Source of the DNA: Massilia sp. 9096
Lineage (GTDB): Bacteria; Pseudomonadota; Gammaproteobacteria; Burkholderiales; Burkholderiaceae_D
Length of the DNA: 64,000 bases
Assembly: GCF_000745265.1 (NCBI RefSeq)
Contig: NZ_JQNN01000001.1
Coordinates: forward strand, 5,394,001 to 5,458,000
Direction: 5' to 3'
Shown here: one piece after another, positions 1 to 9,627 of the stretch
How the letters are laid out: every line of letters begins with the position of its first letter
Position numbering within the stretch: position 1 is the first letter of the stretch
Translations under genes and position numbers: made by a program
Notes under the pieces: generated by a model
What the model was told of the DNA's origin: nothing
The model's database searches: none
The model's input: only the letters and a program-made list of their open reading frames with translations

Positions 1-1
1 C

Positions 2-1003
2 TGCGGCTTCGGCGGCTACAAGGAATCGGGCTACGGCCGCGAAGGCGGCAAAGAGGGCATGTACGAGTACCTCACCCCGCTGGCCGAAGACCGCCGTCCG
101 GCCGCGCCGGTGATGGCCGAACAGGGCAAGGTCAAGCAGTCGGAACAGGGCAACCCGTTCGCCGTCGACCGCACCGCCAAGATGTACATCGGCGGCAAGC
201 AGGCGCGCCCGGACGGCGCCTACAGCCGCGCGATCCTGGACGCCGACGGCGCCTTCCTGGCCGACATCGGCGAAGGCAGCCGCAAGGACATCCGCAACGC
301 CGTCGAAGCCGCGCACAAGGCGGCCGGCTGGTCGAAGGCGACCGCGCACAACCGCGCCCAGGTGCTGTACTACATCGCCGAGAACCTGGCGGTGCGCGCC
401 GGTGAATTCGCCGCGCGCATCGCCGCGCAGACCGGCTCGAAGACCGCGGAACAAGAGGTGCAGGCCTCGATCGAGCGCCTGTTCTACTGGGCCGCCTGGG
501 CCGACAAGTACGACGGCCTGGCGCACCAGCCGCCGATGCACGGCATTACGGTGGCGCTGAACGAGCCGGTCGGCGTGATCGGCATCGTCTGCCCGAACGA
601 GAACCCGCTGCTGGGCTTCATCTCGCTGGTGGCGCCGGCCCTGGCGCTGGGCAACCGCGTGGTGGCGGTGCCGTCGGAAGCGCATCCGCTGTCCGCGCTC
701 GACCTGTACCAGGTGCTCGACACCTCGGACCTGCCGGGCGGCGCCCTGAACATCGTCACCGGCAGCCACGACGAGCTGGCGCGCACGCTGGCCTCGCACT
801 TCGACGTCGATGCGGTGTGGCGCCACGACGGTTCTGCCGGGGGTTGTGCCGAAGTCGAGCGCCTGTCGGCCGATTCGCTCAAGCGCACCTGGACCGGCGG
901 CGCCAAGGGGCGCGACTGGTTCGATGCGAAGCAGGCGTGCGGCCGCACTGTTCTCCAGCATGCGTCGCAGGTGAAAAACGTCTGGATTCCGTACGGCGTC
1001 TGA
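2..1003 (+). CDS. Aldehyde dehydrogenase, C-terminal part of a two-domain (ALDH16-like) protein, 5' end outside window
   Basis: The frame is open to the left edge. It starts with a typical aldehyde dehydrogenase C-terminal motif (GFGGYKESGYGRE, then GMYEYL). A linker of about 30 residues follows, then a second incomplete ALDH fold with a cofactor-domain segment (NEPVGVIGIVCPNENPLL). This tandem layout matches the ALDH16 family, where the second domain is non-catalytic. Here no catalytic Cys motif (GQxC-like) is seen in the second domain; the corresponding stretch is degenerate (around HDGSAGGCAEVERLS). Lying 85 bp before deoA and cdd, it probably oxidises an aldehyde from deoxyribose degradation, such as acetaldehyde; this is inferred from context. 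The first domain, with the expected catalytic Cys, lies outside the window. Confidence 0.85.
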   Translation, partial: CGFGGYKESGYGREGGKEGMYEYLTPLAEDRRPAAPVMAEQGKVKQSEQGNPFAVDRTAKMYIGGKQARPDGAYSRAILDADGAFLADIGEGSRKDIRNAVEAAHKAAGWSKATAHNRAQVLYYIAENLAVRAGEFAARIAAQTGSKTAEQEVQASIERLFYWAAWADKYDGLAHQPPMHGITVALNEPVGVIGIVCPNENPLLGFISLVAPALALGNRVVAVPSEAHPLSALDLYQVLDTSDLPGGALNIVTGSHDELARTLASHFDVDAVWRHDGSAGGCAEVERLSADSLKRTWTGGAKGRDWFDAKQACGRTVLQHASQVKNVWIPYGV

Positions 1004-1087
1004 TTGAACGTGTGGCGTGATGAGCGCCCAGGTGGGGTGGGCACGGCGTGTCCACCCCACGGTTATTTTTAAGAGAGTGAAACGCTT

Positions 1088-2410
<1,323 letters not shown>

Positions 2411-2420
2411 GGAGGTGCTC

Positions 2421-2825
2421 ATGCAATACGAAAAACTCATCGGCGAGGCCCGCGCCGCACGCGAACTGGCCTACACGCCGTACTCGAACTTCAAGGTCGG
2501 CGCCGCGCTGGAATGCAAGGACGGTCGGGTGTTCCGCGGCTGTAACGTCGAAAACGCCTCCTACGGCCTGTGCAACTGCGCCGAACGCACCGCGTTCTTC
2601 TCGGCCATCGCCCATGGCTACAAGCCGGGCGACTTCACGGCGCTGGCCGTGATCGGCGACACCGAAGATCCGATCGCCCCCTGCGGCGCCTGCCGGCAGG
2701 TGGTGCTGGAACTGGGCGGCAACGAACTGCCCGTGGTGCTGACCAACCTGAAGGGCGACCTGATGGAAACCACGGCCGCCGCGCAATTGCCGAACGCCTT
2801 CGGCGGGCGCGACCTGCAAAAGTAG
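2421..2825 (+). CDS. cdd: Cytidine deaminase (homotetrameric type)
   Basis: Zinc enzyme that deaminates cytidine and deoxycytidine to uridine and deoxyuridine. The 134-residue product has the short tetrameric-type architecture. Zinc ligands are C53, C88 and C91 and the catalytic Glu is E55, seen in the motifs CAERT and PCGACRQ. The substrate-binding N42 and E44 lie in the motif CNVENASYG. The start at 2421 is chosen because a strong SD (GGAGG at 2411-2415) stands 5 nt before it; in-frame codons further upstream lie inside deoA. It is the last gene of the deo-type salvage operon. Confidence 0.97.
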   Translation: MQYEKLIGEARAARELAYTPYSNFKVGAALECKDGRVFRGCNVENASYGLCNCAERTAFFSAIAHGYKPGDFTALAVIGDTEDPIAPCGACRQVVLELGGNELPVVLTNLKGDLMETTAAAQLPNAFGGRDLQK

Positions 2826-2869
2826 GCGCTCTCACGGGCACACCCGCGCGCGCCCGCGTACGTACGTGG

Positions 2870-2888
2870 GCATGCGTGCGCGCGTGCG
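2870..2888. other. Perfect alternating purine-pyrimidine tract (Z-DNA-prone)
   Basis: Nineteen consecutive bases alternate purine and pyrimidine without a break. A second alternating run of 13 bases lies just upstream at about 2856-2868, and CG-rich repeats flank both. The tract sits in the 143-bp gap after cdd and before the DUF2076 gene. The flanks can partly fold back on themselves, so a terminator role for cdd is possible, but there is no T-run. A non-B structure is inferred from base order only. Confidence 0.45.
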
Positions 2889-2968
2889 GGCGATTTGCTG
2901 ACAAACTTGAAATCCATGCAGTCCCCACAACATGGGAGACAAGCCGAATTTTTCAGTTAGGAGCAGAT

Positions 2969-3745
2969 ATGAGCCCGCAAGACGAGCACAAGTTGACCGA
3001 TTTCCTGACGCAGCTGATCCAGGCGCGCGGCATCCAGAAAGACCAGGAAGCCGACGCGCTGATCCAGCGTGCGGTCGCCCAGCAGCCCGACGCCGCCTAC
3101 CTGCTGGTGCAGCGTGCGCTGCTGCTGGAGCAGGGCTTGAACAATGCCCGTACCCAGATCAGCGCGCTGCAGAACCAGCTGCGCAGCCTGCAGGATGGCC
3201 GGCAGGACCAGCAAGGCCAGCAGGGTGACGGCCGCTACCCGGACGCGAACAGCTGGGGCAACAGCGGCAACGCCCGCATGGCGCCGCCTCCGACCCAGCA
3301 ATACCAGCCGACCAACCAGCAGCCGTATCAGCCGCCTTACCAGCCGGGCTACCAGAGCGCACCCGGCCCGATGGGCATGGGCGCGCCCGGCGGCTTCTTC
3401 GGCGGCGGCGGCGGCCTGCGTGGCACGCTGGGTTCGATCGCGACCACGGCCGCCGGCGTCGCGGCCGGCGGCTTCCTGTTCCAGGGCCTGGAGAACATGT
3501 TCTCGCACCATGGCGGCAGCGGCGGCAACCACCTGCTCAACAGCGACGACCCGGCCAACAATCTGTTCAACGACCAGTCGGGCAGCGGCCTGGCCGACCA
3601 GGCAGGCCTGGGCGACGTCGACAGCTCGATCGGCCAGCCGGCCGAAGGCTTGTTCGACAGCAGCGCCGACATCGGCAGCCTGGACGATGGCGGCGGCCAG
3701 GGTTTCTTCGACGGCGACGGTTCGGACGACGGGCTGTTCAGCTAA
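2969..3745 (+). CDS. DUF2076 family protein
   Basis: The N-terminal 75 residues (from MSPQDEHKLTDFLTQLI, ending in a Gln-rich helical stretch) match the start of DUF2076 proteins. These are described as periplasmic ligand-binding-like proteins of unknown function. A Pro/Gln/Tyr-rich linker follows, then a Gly-rich hydrophobic segment (about residues 140-172) that may touch or cross the membrane. The tail is Asp/Gly-rich and acidic, ending DDGLFS. No signal peptide is visible. The start at 2969 has an SD (TAGGAG) 5-8 nt upstream; longer readings in this frame run through cdd and are artefacts. It appears monocistronic. Confidence 0.8.
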   Translation: MSPQDEHKLTDFLTQLIQARGIQKDQEADALIQRAVAQQPDAAYLLVQRALLLEQGLNNARTQISALQNQLRSLQDGRQDQQGQQGDGRYPDANSWGNSGNARMAPPPTQQYQPTNQQPYQPPYQPGYQSAPGPMGMGAPGGFFGGGGGLRGTLGSIATTAAGVAAGGFLFQGLENMFSHHGGSGGNHLLNSDDPANNLFNDQSGSGLADQAGLGDVDSSIGQPAEGLFDSSADIGSLDDGGGQGFFDGDGSDDGLFS

Positions 3746-3783
3746 CTTCAGCTGAACGGCGCTTCGGGCTTCCACGGATCGTA

Positions 3784-4699
3784 GGTGCCGACGCCTGCGC
3801 CTGGATCGACAAGGTCTACGACCAGACCTACAGCCCGGCGACCTTCGAGGCCTCGATCGCCGCCGCGCAGGCCGAAGCATATCCGGTCGTGGTGGCGCTG
3901 ACCGTGGTCGACTGCCATCGCTATGCGCGCCTGGCGCGTGCGATCAGCCCGGACGGTTTCGTGGTCGGCCTGACCAAGCCGGCCGAGCGCTGGCGGCACG
4001 CGCTGTCGCGCCATGTTGCCTACCGCAAGCTGGACGCCTCGCCGCCGGTCTACACCCCGGTCACGCGCGGCGAGCGCCACATCAGCGACATCTATGCTGG
4101 CTGGTTCGAGCGCTGCTTCGGCCTGGCGGTGGCGCCCGCACGGCGTCTTCCTGCGCTCGACATTCCCGAGACCTGGCTGCGGTGGGCGCTGGGGCAACTG
4201 ACGCATTGGGGCTTTGCCGGCACGCTCCCGGTGGTGTTCCTGAACGCATGGTCGAAGTCGCCGGACCGCACCTGGCCGCTCGAGCGCGTGCTGGCGCAAC
4301 GCCGGATTTGTCATCAACACCGTGCCGGAAGCACGCGCCGACACCGAGCGCCTGCTGGCGCGCTGCGAGGACCCGGCGCTGGCGCGCGTGCGCCTGTTCA
4401 GCGCCGACGACCACTTCTATCAGCTGCCGGCGATAATGGCGCTGTGCAGCCTGGTGATTTCGGTCGAGACGGCGGTGATGCACCTGGCGAACGCGATGCA
4501 GGTGCCGGTGATCGCGCTGATGCGCCGCAACCATCCGGAATGGGCGCCGATCGACCGCGACAACAGCACCGTGATCATGGCCGAGCACGAGGAGGATTGG
4601 GTCACGGCGATCGGCGTGGACGAGGTGCTGGAAGTGCTGGATCGCGACGCGCGCTTCGAGTCCGGGTTCAGCCACTTCCCGGCAGACGCGTCAGCCTGA
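3784..4699 (+). pseudogene. Decayed glycosyltransferase family 9 (heptosyltransferase-like) gene
   Basis: Two adjoining reading frames encode one GT9-like protein. The first frame carries the N-terminal Rossmann half (including VVALTVVDCHRYARLA and FVVGLTKPAERW) and runs through VVFLNAWSKSPDRTWPLERVLA. Near 4285-4305 homology jumps to another frame, continuing GFVINTVPEARADTERL and ending with a donor-site motif, SVETAVMHLANAMQVPVIAL. The usual GT9 start (a beta strand with an IRxxxxGD motif) is absent, so about 50 residues are also missing at the 5' end, replaced by the DUF2076 gene end. No start codon with an SD is visible. An assembly indel could explain the frameshift but not the missing start. 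Confidence 0.7.
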
Positions 4700-5070
4700 T
4701 TAATCGTTCAGCCAGGGTTCAAAACGCACCGATGCGAATGGTTTGCCATCGGCGGTGCATGTCCGAATCGGCGACGACGGTATTCGATCGGGATTTCCCG
4801 TGGCTCGGCTGTTATGGCGATGGATTTCGAAATGGAGTGCGCTGATCGGATGGGCAAATCGGTAATCGACCGCATCGCCGATGTGTCGGTGTGCGCAGAG
4901 AAGGATGCAACGAGGACGCAGCACGCGGGCATCGCCACGAATCCGGATATCGGATCGTGGCGGTTTCATTGTCGGACAGGCGCGGCATTCGACACGGGCC
5001 CATTCAAAAGGCTTCGGACCATCACGCCGCGGCCTCCTGATATTGCGGGTCTTTCCGCTGTCCGGCCCGA
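4700..5070. other. Gene-poor stretch of 371 bp
   Basis: No reading frame here can be assigned. A minus-strand frame of 89 codons (4700-4969) and overlapping short frames have no recognisable motif, no clear SD and Arg/His-rich translations typical of shadow frames. The GC content is visibly lower than that of neighbouring genes. It separates a decayed glycosyltransferase from an H-NS gene, so it may be remnant DNA. Confidence 0.4.
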
Positions 5071-5400
5071 TCAGGCTTTCAGGTCGTCCATCGATTTACC
5101 GTTCGACAAAGCGTCCAGCACCCATTTCGGCTTGCGGCCGCGGCCGGTCCAGGTTTGCGCCTCGTCTTGAGGATTGCGGAACTGGGCCGCCGAATTCGAT
5201 TGGCCGGATTTACGCGATTTCGATGCCTTGGCCGCGAGCAATTCCTCAACCGGCAAGCCGACGTCTTGGGCGATTGCGAGAATCTGTTCGCGCGCTTTTT
5301 TGACTTCGTCATGCTGGCGATTCTTGATCTCTTTTTCCACGTCAAATTGAAGACCTTTGAGTTCGCTGAGGTTGTAATTCGACAGGTCGATGGTGGCCAT
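5071..5400 (-). CDS. H-NS family nucleoid-associated DNA-binding protein
   Basis: A 109-residue H-NS-like protein that binds curved AT-rich DNA and silences transcription. The N-terminal half is a helical oligomerisation region (residues 1-60, charged heptad-like helices). The C-terminal half has the family DNA-binding core, seen as AQTWTGRGRKPKWVLDAL, including the TWxGRGRxPxW signature of betaproteobacterial H-NS proteins. The SD AAGGA lies about 10 nt upstream of the ATG at 5400. The 255 bp between it and the next gene (5401-5655) contain its promoter region; no other feature was seen there. Burkholderiales usually carry several paralogues. Confidence 0.93.
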   Translation of the reverse strand: MATIDLSNYNLSELKGLQFDVEKEIKNRQHDEVKKAREQILAIAQDVGLPVEELLAAKASKSRKSGQSNSAAQFRNPQDEAQTWTGRGRKPKWVLDALSNGKSMDDLKA

Positions 5401-5655
5401 TTCGTTTTATCCTTATAAGGTTTCAGTGATCGGGAGGGTATCACGGCTTTGGATATTGCGCGATTCAATTATCCAAAAGTGTGCGTCTTTATCGCCGATT
5501 CGACCTAAAATGCATGAGGATCATAATTCAATTTGGCTGCGCGCCAGAGTTATTGAGAAAGAATAAGGCGTGGCAGATCCGAATGACCTTAATAAGAAGT
5601 GGGCGAAAGCGGCATCGCGATCGGGCTTCCGATCGCCGATCCGAATGAATCGCAG

Positions 5656-6468
5656 CTACATCTGCTGGAACAGAGAGGTGTGGTTGCGGCTGATCTCGAG
5701 TTCGCCTGCGTAATTGCGCAGCCTGAGCATGTGGCGTCCGCGCAGGTCGCGCGTGACTTCCGCGATCGCGTCCACGCGCACCAGCGTCGAGCGGTGGATG
5801 CGCCAGAACTCGTCCGGGTCGAGCTCGTCCAGCAATTCCTTGAGCGTCTTGCGGATCAGGTATTCGGCGCCCGCGGTCTGCACCCGCGTGTACTTTTCGT
5901 CGGACTGGAAGAACAGCACCTCGCGCGTGCTGATCATGCGCAGGCTGCTGCCGACCTGGGCCTGGATCCAGCGCAGGTAGCCGGTTTTTGCCGGCGCCTT
6001 ATTCTCGATCAGCTCGGTCAGGCGCGCCAGCTGGGCGCCGATGTCCCGGGATGACGAGGGCTGGCCGATCTCGGATACGGGCGCGGACGCCCCTGTCCGG
6101 GCGCGGATGCGCGCACAGGTGGCCGCCAGGCGCTCCGCGCTCACCGGTTTGAGCAGGTAGTCGAGCGCGCCCTGCTCGAAGGCGTCCAGCGCGTACTGGT
6201 CGTAAGCGGTGGCGAACACGATGTGCGACTGGCGGTACAGCTGGCGCGCCGCCTCGATCCCGCTCAGGCCCGGCATGCGGATGTCCAAAAAGGCGATGTC
6301 GGGACGGTGCTGCTTCCCGAACTCGACCGCCTCGACGCCGTTGGCGGCTTCGGCGACGATGCGCAGCTCGGGCCAGACCGTCTGCAAACGCGCGCGCAGC
6401 AGGTCGCGCATCGGCGCCTCGTCGTCGGCGATCAGCGCGGTGACCACGCGCTCTTCGGCCATGCTCAT
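5656..6468 (-). CDS. LytTR-family response regulator
   Basis: The product (270 residues) has a CheY-like receiver with the phospho-acceptor D62 in DIAFLDIRMPG, the acidic pair D15/D16 and a conserved Lys in DYLLKPV. A linker follows, then a C-terminal LytTR DNA-binding domain (about residues 165-265, with EVLFFQSDEKYTRV and FWRIHRSTLVRVDAI). The start at 6468 overlaps the stop of the sensor kinase gene as ATGA, indicating translational coupling; a second Met two codons later is also possible. It is the last gene of a three-gene minus-strand operon. Targets cannot be read from the sequence. Confidence 0.95.
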   Translation of the reverse strand: MSMAEERVVTALIADDEAPMRDLLRARLQTVWPELRIVAEAANGVEAVEFGKQHRPDIAFLDIRMPGLSGIEAARQLYRQSHIVFATAYDQYALDAFEQGALDYLLKPVSAERLAATCARIRARTGASAPVSEIGQPSSSRDIGAQLARLTELIENKAPAKTGYLRWIQAQVGSSLRMISTREVLFFQSDEKYTRVQTAGAEYLIRKTLKELLDELDPDEFWRIHRSTLVRVDAIAEVTRDLRGRHMLRLRNYAGELEISRNHTSLFQQM

Positions 6469-7361
6469 GCCCCCTCCATCATCTTGTACGGCAGGCGGAT
6501 GGTGGCGCAGGCGCCGCCTTCGAGCGGGGCGTGGACGATCAGCTCGGCCTGCTCGCCGTACAGCAGCTGCAGGCGTTCGCGGATGTTGGCCAGGCCCACG
6601 CCCTCGTCGGCGTGCAGGTCGATGCCGACGCCGTCGTCGCACACCTCGACGTGCAGGATCGCGCCCAGCACGAAAGCGCGCACGACCACCGTGCCGCCCG
6701 CGATCTTCGGTTCCAGGCCATGCTTGATCGCGTTCTCGATCAGGGTCTGCAGCATCATCGGCGGGAAGGGCGAGCTGTGCAGGTACATCGGCACTTCGAA
6801 GCGCACCTGCAGCCGTTCCTTCATGCGCGCCTGCATGATCGCCAGGTAGGCGCGCGACAGCTCGACCTGCTTGCCGAGCGTGCCGTTGTCGCGCGCGCGC
6901 ATCTGCGGCAGCGTCGAGCGCAGGTACTCGATCAGGTGGGCGTGCACGCGCGCCGCCTCCGGTGGATCGGTCTCGATCAGCTGGCCGATCAGCGCCAGCG
7001 TGTTGAACAGGAAGTGCGGCTCGATCTGGGCCTGCAGGGCGGCCATGCGTGCTTCCATCAGGCGCTGCTCGAGCGTGGCGACGTCGGCCTTGTGGGTGGC
7101 TTCCCGGGCCAGCAGCTCGGCCTTGCGCTTGCCGCCGGCGAGCGTCTTGATCGCCAGCGAGCCGAAGATGTACCAGACCGCCGGTTCGGGCGTGTGCAGC
7201 AAGCCGAGGAACACGATCACGAAGAACCAGGTAAGCATGAGCTGGCGCCATTCGACCACGGCGACCCAGTCGAAGAAACGCCACCACAGCTTGCTGGCTT
7301 CGTCGAAGGCGTCGCGCAGGAAGTCGACGGTACGGTTGATCTGGCTGGCGCGCATCGTCAT
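6465..7361 (-). CDS. LytS/YehU-type sensor histidine kinase
   Basis: The 298-residue membrane kinase has a short hydrophobic N-terminal region (about residues 38-75) and a His_kinase domain with the phospho-acceptor His in QIEPHFLFNTLALI. It ends in an HATPase domain with the N-box LIENAIKHGLEP and the G-box GVGLANIRERL. The small membrane region and lack of a periplasmic sensor domain suggest sensing within or near the membrane. The start at 7361 overlaps the stop of the upstream small membrane gene (ATGA), and its own stop overlaps the regulator start, so all three genes are coupled. Confidence 0.93.
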   Translation of the reverse strand: MTMRASQINRTVDFLRDAFDEASKLWWRFFDWVAVVEWRQLMLTWFFVIVFLGLLHTPEPAVWYIFGSLAIKTLAGGKRKAELLAREATHKADVATLEQRLMEARMAALQAQIEPHFLFNTLALIGQLIETDPPEAARVHAHLIEYLRSTLPQMRARDNGTLGKQVELSRAYLAIMQARMKERLQVRFEVPMYLHSSPFPPMMLQTLIENAIKHGLEPKIAGGTVVVRAFVLGAILHVEVCDDGVGIDLHADEGVGLANIRERLQLLYGEQAELIVHAPLEGGACATIRLPYKMMEGA

Positions 7362-7627
7362 GCCTCGTCCGTGCCGCGCTTGCGCAGCGAGGTGCGGCGG
7401 TCGACGTAGAAGGCGCCGGCGATCAATTTGACGCCGAGGAACAGCACGAACAGGCAGAACGCCAGCGGCAGGATGCTGATGATCAGGGCGAACACGACGC
7501 ACCAGCCGAGCACCGTCGGCCAGGGCATGGTATCGAGCTCGCGCACGGCGCGGCGGCAGGCGCGCATGATGTCGCGCGCCAGGGATTCGAAGGCGGCTTC
7601 GAAGTCACGGAAAGTCGAGTGGGTCAT
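7358..7627 (-). CDS. Small membrane protein, first gene of the LytS/LytTR operon
   Basis: An 89-residue protein with an amphipathic Arg-rich N-terminal half and a long hydrophobic segment at about residues 38-75 (WCVVFALIISILPLAF and following), enough for one or two helices, then a basic tail. The start at 7627 has a strong SD (AGGAG) 8 nt upstream. Translational coupling to the kinase suggests an accessory or sensory partner of the two-component system. No family was recognised, and that role is inferred from position only. Confidence 0.75.
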   Translation of the reverse strand: MTHSTFRDFEAAFESLARDIMRACRRAVRELDTMPWPTVLGWCVVFALIISILPLAFCLFVLFLGVKLIAGAFYVDRRTSLRKRGTDEA

Positions 7628-7768
7628 GGCAGTGCTCCTGTCGCAATGAAGTTGACAGGATCACTGTACGCCCGGCAGTGCAGGGGCGCCAGAGCGGACC
7701 GACGAAGTGCCGAAAACGGGGGACGACCGGTATGCCGGCTGGATCGGCGGCGCCGGCCGTCCCCGGGC

Positions 7769-8941
7769 TCAGGCCTGCTTGGCCTGCGGCACCGGCGCGT
7801 TCTGCTCGATCAGGCCCTGGCGTTTCAGCTCGGCCCAGAAGGCCGGCGGCACCGTGTCCTTCATCGAGCTGGCGTTGGCCAGCGCCTGCGCCTCGGTGTG
7901 GGCGCCGACGATCAGCGCATAGGCCAGGTCGGGCGCCGCCGAGAACTGCAGCGCGGCGGTGCGCAGGTCGACGCCGAACTGGTTGGCCACCGCGCGCAGC
8001 TTGTCGCGCTTGGCGATGTGCTCGGGCGGGATCTTCCAGCGCTCGTCGCCGTAGTTGTAGCGCGGGCTGCCGGAGATGAAGCCGGCGTTCAGCGCGGAGC
8101 CGACCACGAAGCCGACGCCATGCTGGCGCGCCACCGGGAACACCTTGTCGAGCGCGGTCTTGTGGTCGATCAGCGAGTACTGCGAGGCCAGCAGGCAGAC
8201 GTCCGGGTCCGATTCCTGGATCACGCGGATGATCGGCTCGGGCGTGTTCACGCCGATGCCCCAGGCCTTGATGATGCGTTCGTCGCGCATCCTGGAGAGC
8301 GCCGGGAAGGCGCCTTTCTTGGCGATCTCGAATTCCTCCTGCCACGGCCGCGGCAGGTATTTGTTGTCGGGCGAGATGTCGTGCACGAACACCACGTCGA
8401 TGTGGTCGACACCCAGGCGCTGCAGGCTGTCCTCGATCGAGCGGCGCACGCCGTCGGCGGTGTAATCGAAAACCAGGTTGTTGGGGGAGTTCGCGAACGG
8501 GAACAATTCTTTGGATTTGTTGTTCGGCGAGGCTTTCAGCAGCTTGCCCACCTTGCTCGAGAGCAGGTAGCTGTCGCGCGGCTGGTTGTGCAGAAAATTG
8601 CCGAAGCGCCGTTCGGCGCTGCCCAGGCCATACCACGGCGAGACGTCGTAGTAGCGCACCCCGGCCGCCCACGACGCTTCCAGCGTCTTGTAGGCGTCGG
8701 CGTCGGTGACGACTTCGAACTCGTTGCCGATCGGGACGCCGCCCAGGCCGAAGCGGTATTCCGGCTTGAACAGCTGCTTGGCACGGCCGGCCTGGCGCGG
8801 ACTGCTGCCGGCGCCGCTTCCCTGGCCTTCGGCGGCGCCCGCGGCCGGCGCTGCGGCGCCGAGCGATGGCAGCATCCCGGCGCCGGCGCTGGTGGCCGCC
8901 ATGGCGAGGAAGTCGCGGCGATTTTTTATTCCTTGAGGCAT
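7769..8941 (-). CDS. Tat-exported aldo/keto reductase
   Basis: A 390-residue NADPH-type aldo/keto reductase. The start at 8941 is preferred because it gives a classic twin-arginine signal (NRRDFLAMAATSAGAG, then a long Ala-rich stretch) and a purine-rich SD; an upstream ATG adds 11 residues before the signal. The TIM-barrel tetrad is visible as Asp/Tyr in YYDVSPWYG, Lys in LSSKVGKLL and His in VVFVHDIS. The closest well-known subfamily is the D-threo-aldose/L-fucose dehydrogenase type. Export of a nicotinamide-dependent enzyme by Tat would fit folding with the cofactor bound. It is transcribed alone. Confidence 0.85.
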   Translation of the reverse strand: MPQGIKNRRDFLAMAATSAGAGMLPSLGAAAPAAGAAEGQGSGAGSSPRQAGRAKQLFKPEYRFGLGGVPIGNEFEVVTDADAYKTLEASWAAGVRYYDVSPWYGLGSAERRFGNFLHNQPRDSYLLSSKVGKLLKASPNNKSKELFPFANSPNNLVFDYTADGVRRSIEDSLQRLGVDHIDVVFVHDISPDNKYLPRPWQEEFEIAKKGAFPALSRMRDERIIKAWGIGVNTPEPIIRVIQESDPDVCLLASQYSLIDHKTALDKVFPVARQHGVGFVVGSALNAGFISGSPRYNYGDERWKIPPEHIAKRDKLRAVANQFGVDLRTAALQFSAAPDLAYALIVGAHTEAQALANASSMKDTVPPAFWAELKRQGLIEQNAPVPQAKQA

Positions 8942-9041
8942 GACATGTCCTTTCCTGATTCGTGGCGGATGCAATCAGTATGCAAGAGCCCTTCCGTCCG
9001 AAGCGCACGCGAGCTGTCAGGAAACGTGTCGTGCCCTACGG

Positions 9042-9611
9042 TCAGAGGGCTGGCTGCTTGCGCGGCTCCCAGTAGCTGCGCAGCAGGCCGTAGAAGGCGG
9101 TGTCGGCGCTCACGCCATCGACGATCCAGCGTTCCGGCATAGAGCCCTCTTTGCGAAAGCCGAGCCTTTCCAGTACCCGCTGCGAGCCGGTGTTGTGCGG
9201 GTCGATGTCGGCTTCGATGCGGTTCAGGCCGAGCGTATCGAAGCCGTACGCGAGCAGCGCTTCCAGCGCCTCGGGCGCGTAGCCGCGGCCCCAATGCGCA
9301 CGCGCCAGCGAGTAGCCGACGTCGCAGCGGCGGTTGGCGTCGTCGATGCGCCACAGGCCGGCGTCGCCGATCAGCGAACCCGTTGCCCGCAGTTCGACGC
9401 CCAGGCGCATGGCTTCGCCGCTGGCGTAGTGTGCCAGCACTTTATCGATCGCCTCGACGGCCTGGGCACGCTCGGTCCAGGCCGGGCGGCCGAGGTAGCG
9501 CGTCACCTGCGGGTCCGAAAACAGGGCGAAGTGGGCGTCGACGTCGGCCTGGGTCATCCAGCGCAGCTTCAGGCGTGGCGTGAGCAGTTCGACCGGTGCG
9601 AGTACGGGCAT
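9042..9611 (-). CDS. GNAT family N-acetyltransferase (RimJ/RimL-like)
   Basis: A 189-residue acetyltransferase beginning LLTPRLKLRWMTQADVD, the usual RimJ/RimL-type opening. The acetyl-CoA loop is visible as HWGRGYAPEALEALLAYGF (R/QxxGxG/A), with NTGSQRVLERLGFRKEGSMPER as the C-terminal signature. The substrate may be a protein N-terminus or a small amine and cannot be told from the sequence. It starts 17 bp after the RutR-like regulator gene and probably belongs to the MocR-RutR minus-strand operon. Confidence 0.9.
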   Translation of the reverse strand: MPVLAPVELLTPRLKLRWMTQADVDAHFALFSDPQVTRYLGRPAWTERAQAVEAIDKVLAHYASGEAMRLGVELRATGSLIGDAGLWRIDDANRRCDVGYSLARAHWGRGYAPEALEALLAYGFDTLGLNRIEADIDPHNTGSQRVLERLGFRKEGSMPERWIVDGVSADTAFYGLLRSYWEPRKQPAL

Positions 9612-9627
9612 GGCTGGGTTCCTCGTG

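Noticed and set aside
4700..4969. An 89-codon minus-strand frame after the glycosyltransferase remnant.
   Set aside because: No SD, no known domain, and overlapping frames of similar length suggest chance.
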